A program made the position numbers and the translations under genes. Below, piece after piece: positions 32,509 to 39,950 of a DNA stretch of 39,950 nucleotides (the stretch's first letter is position 1; the number at the start of each line of letters is the position of its first letter). This DNA comes from Vulcanimicrobiia bacterium (GTDB taxonomy: Bacteria > Vulcanimicrobiota > Vulcanimicrobiia > Eremiobacterales > Eremiobacteraceae), in contig JANWLL010000119.1 in assembly GCA_025450855.1 (NCBI GenBank), forward strand, positions 1 through 39,950, given 5' to 3'. The notes under the pieces were generated by a model. The model searched no databases. It was given only the letters and a program-made list of their open reading frames with translations, and was not told the DNA's origin.

Positions 32509-33132
32509 TCATTGATAGTAGCTGATGAAGATGCGTGAGTTCAACGTGAACTGCGCGGCGGTCACCCCCGCTGCGCTGTTCTGCGCCATGCCGATCGGCG
32601 GAGCCGTCGTGATCTGGATATCGAAGATCGACTGCGTCACGGGCATGACCGCGAACGATTTGACGTCGCGCCCGACCGTCGTGGACGCCGTGAGAGTGTT
32701 GTTCGCATCGAACGTGTTGATGACGAGATCGGGATAGAGGTGACCCGGCGGCGGCGTCGCGGTGAGCTGGATGGTCACCGTCTGGGTGGTTATCTTTCGG
32801 TAATCCGCATCGGCAGGCAGACCCGCCGCCTCGGTGAACGTCACGCTGTTCGCCACAGGAGGTGTCGGATTGCCGTTCGGCGTCGGATAACTCACAGGCG
32901 GGGGCGCATTCGGATCGTTCGGATTGACCATCGCTTGACGGAGCGCTTGCGTCACGCGACCCATCGCCTGGCGTGCGTCGCTCTGCGCGTCGACGTCGGA
33001 CGACGTCTTCGCATAGTGGCCGAAGAGCTGGAGGTAGAGCGCCGTCGTCAGCGAGAGGATGACGCCGATGACCGCGGTTGCGACCATGACTTCGACGAGG
33101 CTCAAGCCCCGATAATGCCTGTGCGCTTTCAC
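32509..33132 (-). CDS. PilW-like minor prepilin (GTG start)
   Basis: VKAHRHYRGLSLVEVMVATAVIGVILSLTTALYLQLF: type III prepilin signal G^LSLVE; overlaps upstream gene by 4 nt (GTGA). Confidence 0.75.
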   Translation of the reverse strand: MKAHRHYRGLSLVEVMVATAVIGVILSLTTALYLQLFGHYAKTSSDVDAQSDARQAMGRVTQALRQAMVNPNDPNAPPPVSYPTPNGNPTPPVANSVTFTEAAGLPADADYRKITTQTVTIQLTATPPPGHLYPDLVINTFDANNTLTASTTVGRDVKSFAVMPVTQSIFDIQITTAPPIGMAQNSAAGVTAAQFTLNSRIFISYYQ

Positions 33133-33689
33133 GACTTCGGCGCTTTCTTCAGGCCGGTGACGACGTACGTGTCCCAACCACCGTGGAGCGTTTGCGTCTC
33201 GATCCAGACGGTGAGATCGGCCGTTTGGTTGTCTTGCGAGCAGGTACCGCCGGCGCCGGTGCCCCCTTTGCAATGGATGTCGGCACGCCACTGGAAGTTG
33301 TACGGTTCTGGGATCGTGCCGCCCGACTCGAGCGTCAAATTCTGGCACCCCGCGTGCCACCCGCCTCCGTTGTACGGACCGGCATCGGCATAAGCGGGAT
33401 ATGCGACGCCGCACGGATCGGGTTCCGGCGGTGCCGCGGCGCCCCAACAGTTCGTCACGCTGCAGCCCAAGCCGGAGAATTCCGGATTCCAGAACTGCGG
33501 ATCGCGCCGCATCTGCTCGAGGTAGTAATTCGCGATCTCGATGGACTCGGTGTGCTTCGCCGCGGCATACTGGCCTTGCGTCGCACCCATCATCGCGCCC
33601 GACCATGCGAGGAACCCGATCGTCAAGATGACGATCGCCACCAACGCTTCGAGCAGCATCGTGCCGCGTCGTCGCCGTGTAACGATGAT
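33129..33689 (-). CDS. PilV-like minor prepilin; non-canonical start proposed (ATC 33689 or 33686), first ATG at 33659 is inside the signal peptide
   Basis: In-frame IIVTRRRRG^TMLLEALVAIVILTIGFLAW; AAGGAG at 33700-33695 placed 5-8 nt before the ATC codons. Confidence 0.6.
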   Translation of the reverse strand: MIVTRRRRGTMLLEALVAIVILTIGFLAWSGAMMGATQGQYAAAKHTESIEIANYYLEQMRRDPQFWNPEFSGLGCSVTNCWGAAAPPEPDPCGVAYPAYADAGPYNGGGWHAGCQNLTLESGGTIPEPYNFQWRADIHCKGGTGAGGTCSQDNQTADLTVWIETQTLHGGWDTYVVTGLKKAPKS

Positions 33690-33733
33690 GAACGCTCCTT
33701 CATGAGTGCGATAGGATATGTTCCTATGAGACG

Positions 33734-33762
33734 ATTATGCGCAGGGTTTTGTGACAGTACAA
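33734..33762 (-). promoter_or_regulatory. Candidate sigma70-type promoter for the minor-pilin operon
   Basis: Minus strand TTGTAC (33762-33757) - 17 nt - CATAAT (33739-33734). Confidence 0.45.
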
Positions 33763-33906
33763 GCGGTGCGCGCAAGAAGTGATGGCGCTCATAGCCGATG
33801 ACGTCATAGAACATGACGTGCGTCGCACTCGCACACGATCACATATGTCGCACGACACAGGCGCGTTAGGTCGGAAGGATTTCTCTTCTATATCGCGATT
33901 TGCGCG

Positions 33907-34869
33907 TCAGCCTGACGAGATAAGCCGCGCGAACGTGTCGGCGTCGACGTTGCCGCCGCTGATGATGATACCGATGCGTGATCCGGCCGTGCCGGCTTTG
34001 CCCGCGAACGCGGCTGCGACCGGCACCGCGCCCGCTGGTTCGACGACGATCTTCGCGCGCCCGAAAAGCACGCGCATCGCCCCGCGGATCTGGTCGTCGC
34101 TCACCGTGACGAAGTCGTCGACGAGTTTGTCGGCGATCGGCCACGTGATGTCGCCGGGCGACGTCGTGCGCAATCCCTCGGCGATCGTGTCGGGCTCCGG
34201 TATCGCGACCGGTCTACGCGCGCGGCGGGATCTCGACCAGTCGTCGCCCGCCTCGGGCTCGGCGCCGACGACGCGGATGTCCGGACGCAAAGCTTTTGCC
34301 ACCGTCGCACAGCCGGAGATGAGGCCGCCTCCGCCGACGGGGGTCACGAGCACATCAAGATCGGGGACTTCGTCGAGCAATTCGAGCGCGGCCGTGCCTT
34401 GTCCGGCGATGACATCGGGATGGTCGAACGGCGGGATGATCGTGCCGCCTCGCTCGGCCTTGATCTGTTCGGCGATCGCCTCGCGGCCTTCACCTCGCCC
34501 GTACGTGACCACGTCGGCGCCGTAGCCGCGAGTCGCGTCGAGCTTGACGCGCGATGCGTAATCGGGCATGACGATCGTCGCGCGGATGCCGAGGAGCTTC
34601 GCCGCGAGGGCCACGCCTTGCGCGTGATTGCCTGAAGAGAACGCGATGACGCCGCGCGCGCGCGCTTCATCGGCGACCCGGCTGAGGGCGTTGTATGCGC
34701 CGCGGAACTTGAACGCGCCGGCCCGTTGGAAGCTTTCGCATTTGAGGAAGAGCGAGCAGCCGGCGATGGCGTCGAGAGCGGCGGAGGTGACGACGGGTGT
34801 GCGGTGGGCGACGCCTTCGATCCGCTTCGCGGCGGCGCGAACGTCGTCAATGGATATCATCGTCAGCAT
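33907..34869 (-). CDS. Threonine/serine dehydratase (PLP fold type II)
   Basis: LKCESFQRAGAFKFRGAYNAL (PLP Lys), AFSSGNHAQGVALAA, TPVGGGGLISG. Confidence 0.93.
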   Translation of the reverse strand: MLTMISIDDVRAAAKRIEGVAHRTPVVTSAALDAIAGCSLFLKCESFQRAGAFKFRGAYNALSRVADEARARGVIAFSSGNHAQGVALAAKLLGIRATIVMPDYASRVKLDATRGYGADVVTYGRGEGREAIAEQIKAERGGTIIPPFDHPDVIAGQGTAALELLDEVPDLDVLVTPVGGGGLISGCATVAKALRPDIRVVGAEPEAGDDWSRSRRARRPVAIPEPDTIAEGLRTTSPGDITWPIADKLVDDFVTVSDDQIRGAMRVLFGRAKIVVEPAGAVPVAAAFAGKAGTAGSRIGIIISGGNVDADTFARLISSG

Positions 34870-34877
34870 TTCATTTT

Positions 34878-34910
34878 GGAGCGGTCGACCTTTACGGTCG
34901 ACCGCCGCGG
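34878..34910 (+). repeat. Dispersed palindromic element, copy 6 (variant stem)
   Basis: GGAGCGGTCGACCTTTACGGTCGACCGCCGCGG; arms GCGGTCGACC/GGTCGACCGC with 5-nt loop (34881-34905). Confidence 0.8.
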
Positions 34911-34961
34911 TCGTGTCTGAGTGCGAGAACAGATGCGGGAGCGTTTGGCAACGTCAGGCGC

Positions 34962-36230
<1,269 letters not shown>

Positions 36231-36254
36231 GCGGTCTATTCCTTTTCGCGCTGC

Positions 36255-36875
36255 TTACGGAGTCGGTTTGGCCGGCGCGGTCTCGCGCGTCTGGCGGTTC
36301 ATGACCACGTCGCAGATCCCGTATGCGACGGCTTCGGGCGCCGTCATGTGGTAGTCGCGCTCCATGTCGCGCTCGATCTTCTCGAGCGGTTGGCCCGTCG
36401 TCTCGACGTATATGTTTGCGAGTTGCCGACGCGTGTTGATGAGATCCTTGGCGTAGATTTCGAGGTCGGTCGCCTGCCCGCCCACCTGCTGGACCCACGG
36501 CTGGTGAATGAGTATCTTCGAGTAGGGCAGCGCAAAACGCTTGCCCTTCGCACCGCCGGTGAGAAGGATCGATGCTGCGCTCGCAGCCAGTCCCGCGCAG
36601 AGGGTCGCGACGTCGGGTCGCACGAGCGACATGGTGTCGTAGATAGCAAGCCCGGCGGTCACGCTCCCGCCGGGACTATTGATGTACATCTCGATGTCTT
36701 TATCGGCATCTTCCTTTTCCAGAAACAGGAGTTGGGCGATGACGAGATTGGCCAGATTGTCGTCGATCGGGCCTGTGACGAAGACGATGCGCTCCTTCAG
36801 CAGCCGAGAGAATATGTCGAAGGCGCGCTCTCCGCGAGCGGTCTGCTCGACCACCATCGGTACGAGATGTCCCAT
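36255..36875 (-). CDS. clpP: ATP-dependent Clp protease proteolytic subunit ClpP
   Basis: [77 protein letters not shown]. Confidence 0.96.
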   Translation of the reverse strand: MGHLVPMVVEQTARGERAFDIFSRLLKERIVFVTGPIDDNLANLVIAQLLFLEKEDADKDIEMYINSPGGSVTAGLAIYDTMSLVRPDVATLCAGLAASAASILLTGGAKGKRFALPYSKILIHQPWVQQVGGQATDLEIYAKDLINTRRQLANIYVETTGQPLEKIERDMERDYHMTAPEAVAYGICDVVMNRQTRETAPAKPTP

Positions 36876-36915
36876 TTAGCGTGAACCTTTCCGGCGCGTG
36901 TGAGCCTTGTGGACC

Positions 36916-38235
36916 TTACGACTGTCCCGCCAGGCTACCCTGCGCGGTACGGATATCTGCCTGCGTGAGCAAGAATTCGATCGTCTTCTGCTTGCGAACG
37001 GAGTCGATGAGCGGGCCGAAACCAGTGTTGCGCCGCACGACGTCGATCATGGCGTCGCGGCTTCGTCCATATGAGCGGGCGAGGTGGTCGAGTTCGCTTT
37101 CGAGCTCTTTCGTCGTCACATCGATGCCTTCGGCGCGCGCGATCTCCTCGAGGATCAGCGCGGTCTTCACTCGCCGCTCTGCTTCCGTGCGATACTCGGC
37201 GGTGAGACCTTGTTCGTCGACACCTTTTGCGGCGAGATACTCGCCCCACGAGCGCCCGATGCTCTGCATATAGTTCTTCGCGTCGGCGAGCAGACTCTCG
37301 ACTTCGCGGTCGACGAGCACGGCCGGCAACGGGAAATCGTGACGCGAAAGCAGTTCGGTGATGAGCTGCTTCTGCACCGCTTCTCGCGCCTGGGCGTCGC
37401 CGACCGCTTCGAGCCGCTTGCGGATGTCGCTGCGCAACGCGTCGACCGATTCGTGCTCGGATACTTTCTTGACGAAGACCTCGTCGAGATCGGGCAACAC
37501 GGGTTGGCGCACGTCGTGGATCGTCACGTCGAAGTTCGCTTCTTTGCCGGCGAGCGTCTCGGCGTGGTAGTGCGGCGGGAAGGTGACTTTGAGCGTCCGC
37601 TTGTCGCCCGGCTTCGCGCCGTAGAGCTGCTCGGCGAATCCAGGGACGAACTTCTCGCTGTTCACCTCGGTCGTGTGATCGGTCGCGCTGCCGCCTTCGA
37701 AAGGTTCACCGTCGATCGTGCCGACGTAGTCCATCGTGACGACGTCGCCGGCCTCGATGCCGCGGTCGACGACCGGCTCGAGCTCGGCTGCGCGTTTGCG
37801 CAGGGCCTGGAGGCTGCGTTCGACTTCTTCTTCCGTCACGCTGACGGGATGACGCTCGAGGGCAAGGCCTCGATAGTCGGCGAGCGTGATGTCGGGGCGG
37901 ACGCTCACTTTCGCCTTGATACGCAGCGATTTGCCGTCGTCGAGGCGCTCGAGATCGATGTGCGGACGGTCGACGGGATCGAGGTTATGCTCTTTGAGGG
38001 CGCGCGAGTACGCGTCGGGCACGACGTCCTCGACCGCTTGATGATCGATCGCTTCGGTGCCGACGTGGCGCTCGAAGATCGGGCGCGGAACGTGGCCCTG
38101 CCGAAAACCTGGCAGGCGATATTGTTTGACGAGCTTGCGAAACGCGCGCTCGCGGGCGGCTTCGAAGTCGGGCGCCGAGACCTCGATGTCGAGTTCGACT
38201 TCGGTCGGCGCGAGTTTACGGACCGTGGCTGTCAC
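36916..38235 (-). CDS. tig: Trigger factor (GTG start)
   Basis: VTATVRKLAPTEVELDIEVSAPDFEAARERAFRKLVKQYRLPGFRQGHVPRPIF; PPIase domain; upstream in-frame ATG overlaps tRNA-Gly. Confidence 0.95.
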   Translation of the reverse strand: MTATVRKLAPTEVELDIEVSAPDFEAARERAFRKLVKQYRLPGFRQGHVPRPIFERHVGTEAIDHQAVEDVVPDAYSRALKEHNLDPVDRPHIDLERLDDGKSLRIKAKVSVRPDITLADYRGLALERHPVSVTEEEVERSLQALRKRAAELEPVVDRGIEAGDVVTMDYVGTIDGEPFEGGSATDHTTEVNSEKFVPGFAEQLYGAKPGDKRTLKVTFPPHYHAETLAGKEANFDVTIHDVRQPVLPDLDEVFVKKVSEHESVDALRSDIRKRLEAVGDAQAREAVQKQLITELLSRHDFPLPAVLVDREVESLLADAKNYMQSIGRSWGEYLAAKGVDEQGLTAEYRTEAERRVKTALILEEIARAEGIDVTTKELESELDHLARSYGRSRDAMIDVVRRNTGFGPLIDSVRKQKTIEFLLTQADIRTAQGSLAGQS

Positions 38236-38274
38236 TGCGCTTCGAAGCGAACCTCCGACTGGGTGCGGGTCTGG

Positions 38275-38346
38275 AGCGGAAGACGAGATTCGAACTCGCG
38301 ACCCTCGCCTTGGCAAGGCGATGCTCTACCGCTGAGCTACTTCCGC
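38275..38346 (-). tRNA. tRNA-Gly (GCC)
   Basis: GCGGAAGTAGCTCAGCGGTAGAGCATCGCCTTGCCAAGGCGAGGGTCGCGAGTTCGAATCTCGTCTTCCGCT; complete cloverleaf, anticodon GCC. Confidence 0.95.
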
Positions 38347-38450
38347 GCTGCATGCGCGAGCGTCGGCTTGCGCCGACGTCAGTCTCATGTTATGCGGGTG
38401 GACCTGTTTTCCTTGCGGGGAATCGCCGTGTCGCGGCGAACGCCGCACAC

Positions 38451-38585
38451 ATGACGGGCGGCGTGATGTTGGGCACGGTCTTGGTGATCGGCGGCGCCTT
38501 GTATGTCGCAGTCTTCGCTTGGGTCACGCAAGCGCGCGTGCGCGCGCTCGGCCCGGACAAATACCCCGAGGATCACGGTCACTGA
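38451..38585 (+). CDS. 44-aa putative single-TM protein between two tRNA genes
   Basis: MTGGVMLGTVLVIGGALYVAVFAWVTQARVRALGPDKYPEDHGH; plausible TM then charged tail; start uncertain. Confidence 0.4.
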   Translation: MTGGVMLGTVLVIGGALYVAVFAWVTQARVRALGPDKYPEDHGH

Positions 38586-38613
38586 ATATTTCGGCCGTTT
38601 CGTTTGATCGGTG

Positions 38614-38695
38614 TGGGCAAGAAAGGACTCGAACCTTCACGGGTCGCCCCACTGGAACCTAAATCCAGCGCGTCTGCCAGTTCCGCCACTTGCCC
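38614..38695 (-). tRNA. tRNA-Leu (TAG)
   Basis: GGGCAAG/CTTGCCC acceptor, anticodon loop TTTAGGT between CTGGA and TCCAG, variable arm, TTCGAGT T-loop. Confidence 0.93.
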
Positions 38696-38709
38696 ATCGC
38701 ACTTTTGTT

Positions 38710-38745
38710 GTAGCGGTCGAGCTTTAGCTCGACCGAAGACGACCT
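38710..38745 (+). repeat. Dispersed palindromic element, copy 7
   Basis: GTAGCGGTCGAGCTTTAGCTCGACCGAAGACGACCT; shares the distinct right flank AGACGACCT with copy 4. Confidence 0.88.
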
Positions 38746-38750
38746 CGCAA

Positions 38751-39152
38751 TCAAACGCCCGTCGAGTGCGGACGTACTTGAAGTAGATTCCGCACCGAGC
38801 CGTCAGGCGAGGCCGCGCGCGCGAGTTTGTCGGCGAAGCGCCACTCCGCATCGTTCTCCACGACGCCGTGCAACAGGATGGTCGCGCCGTGCGCGTCGAC
38901 CCAGATGCGCCGCTTGCCGAGGTTCGGATCGCCGCCGATCGCGGTTTTGAGGCTGTCGGTCGCGAGCACCGCGTCGACGCGCGACTCGTTCACCCAGCGC
39001 TGATAGCGTGCGACGAGCGAGCTGATGTTCGCAGCGGTGCGGCGCTTGAGCGCGACGCGCGCTTGCCGCGGCGCAACCGCGACGCCGGTCGCTGATCCGA
39101 GGAGCGCTGCGGCGAAAATTCCCCAAGCGAGTTTCGTCTGCATGGTCGTCAC
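38751..39152 (-). CDS. BON-domain-like exported/membrane-anchored protein
   Basis: N-terminal hydrophobic segment LAWGIFAAALLGSATGVAVA; BON-like RIWVDAHGATILLHGVVENDAEWRFADKLARAASPDGSVRNLLQV. Confidence 0.65.
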   Translation of the reverse strand: MTTMQTKLAWGIFAAALLGSATGVAVAPRQARVALKRRTAANISSLVARYQRWVNESRVDAVLATDSLKTAIGGDPNLGKRRIWVDAHGATILLHGVVENDAEWRFADKLARAASPDGSVRNLLQVRPHSTGV

Positions 39153-39201
39153 GGGGTTTCGAGGCGGGTCGTGGTTCTCCCGCGCTTGGCGGGTCGCTCG
39201 C

Positions 39202-39950
39202 TCAGGCGAGCGGGAGGCTTATCTGTGCCTTCGTCTGTTCGTCGTGGAAGTCGATGAGCTCGCGGAAACCTTGCATAGGGTCGCCGTCGCCGATCGCTCT
39301 GATGAATCGGCAGGTCGCGAAGCGTGCGCTCGCCGCAGCGTAGTCGGCGTTCCAGCGGTCGAAGCGCTGCTGCTCTTGCGGCGTCTGGAACGGATACGTG
39401 ACGGGCGGTTCCCACATCTTCATGCGCCAGGGCTTCGGCGTGAGGCGAGCACGAAACGATTCCTGTTGCTTGCATAAGTGGACGTAGAGCGGATCGGATC
39501 CGAACTCGCGCAACAAGGCGAGCGATGTTTCGTCCGTGGCGCTCTGCGTCAGGTTCGTGACGATGGCGCGGTAACCGCCGGCGGTTTTGTAGAGGCGAAG
39601 TGAGAGACCATTGGCCTGAGCGATTTGTGCTATCGTGTCCTCGACGCCGGTTTGCGGTTGCTGAACCGGCGGTTGCTGCTTCTTGCCGAACATCGACATC
39701 AATCCCGAGGCGAGCGAGGTGCCGGGATTCGGCGCTGCGTCGTCTGAGTCGATGTCGATGAACATGAGATCGGTCGTGTTGAGCACGAGCGCGCCGTACA
39801 CGTTGCAGGTCACAACGGCTCTTGGTGCAGACGCACCGGCGAATTCCCTGATGACCGGTTCCGGGATCGGCCGGTCGCCGTATTGATAGCGCTGCACCCT
39901 AGTGCGACCCTCGGCGACGAGGGCCACGACGCGCTGCGCCGTCTGCAGCG
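39202..39950 (-). CDS. Conserved-looking protein of unknown function, N-terminus likely cut by window edge
   Basis: Frame stays open past GTG 39927 (LQTAQRVVALVAEG...); contains LMFIDIDSDD, LRLYKTAGGYRAIVTN and FGSDPLYVHLCKQQESFRARLTPKPWRM. Confidence 0.75.
   Translation of the reverse strand, partial: LQTAQRVVALVAEGRTRVQRYQYGDRPIPEPVIREFAGASAPRAVVTCNVYGALVLNTTDLMFIDIDSDDAAPNPGTSLASGLMSMFGKKQQPPVQQPQTGVEDTIAQIAQANGLSLRLYKTAGGYRAIVTNLTQSATDETSLALLREFGSDPLYVHLCKQQESFRARLTPKPWRMKMWEPPVTYPFQTPQEQQRFDRWNADYAAASARFATCRFIRAIGDGDPMQGFRELIDFHDEQTKAQISLPLA

Noticed and set aside
33623-33814. 63-aa ORF starting upstream of the pilin gene
   Set aside because: Reads out of frame into the prepilin gene with no hydrophobic pilin segment; more likely the wrong frame of the same gene (see start-codon finding).

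Overview
This 39.95-kb, GC-rich, gene-dense window is a chromosomal segment made mostly of long minus-strand gene runs with many 4-bp ATGA overlaps. Read 5'->3' it contains: the 3' end of a LuxR-type regulator; a small membrane protein; a Cys/Met-metabolism PLP enzyme; a minimal Mla lipid-transport set (mlaD-mlaF-mlaE); rph; glmS; gmk; an NFACT/RqcH gene; queA; a PilZ protein; a SpoIID-like protein; ruvB; three tandem plus-strand membrane-protein paralogues; ruvA-ruvC; a DUF4760-like protein; a PASTA Ser/Thr kinase; a penicillin-binding transpeptidase; pyrR-pyrB-pyrC-carA-carB; valS; three minor-pilin-like genes; a threonine dehydratase; tig-clpP-clpX; tRNA-Gly and tRNA-Leu; a BON-like protein; and an edge-truncated protein of unknown function. 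Mla plus PASTA kinase, PyrR and SpoIID suggests a diderm Terrabacteria-type organism (Eremiobacterota-like is a guess). The observations I rate highest are: (1) seven copies of a dispersed, strictly intergenic palindromic element with compensatory stem changes, including a 98-bp composite that fills the valS-pyrR gap; (2) MlaD with a long helical region and a C-terminal beta-rich, barrel-like region; (3) three tandem 4-TM paralogues of unknown function between the ruvB and ruvAC runs; (4) a prepilin gene whose leader is in an open frame with no ATG/GTG/TTG/CTG start; (5) a near-leaderless small membrane-protein gene between inverted copies of the element. No rRNA, CRISPR array, transposase or prophage was seen.
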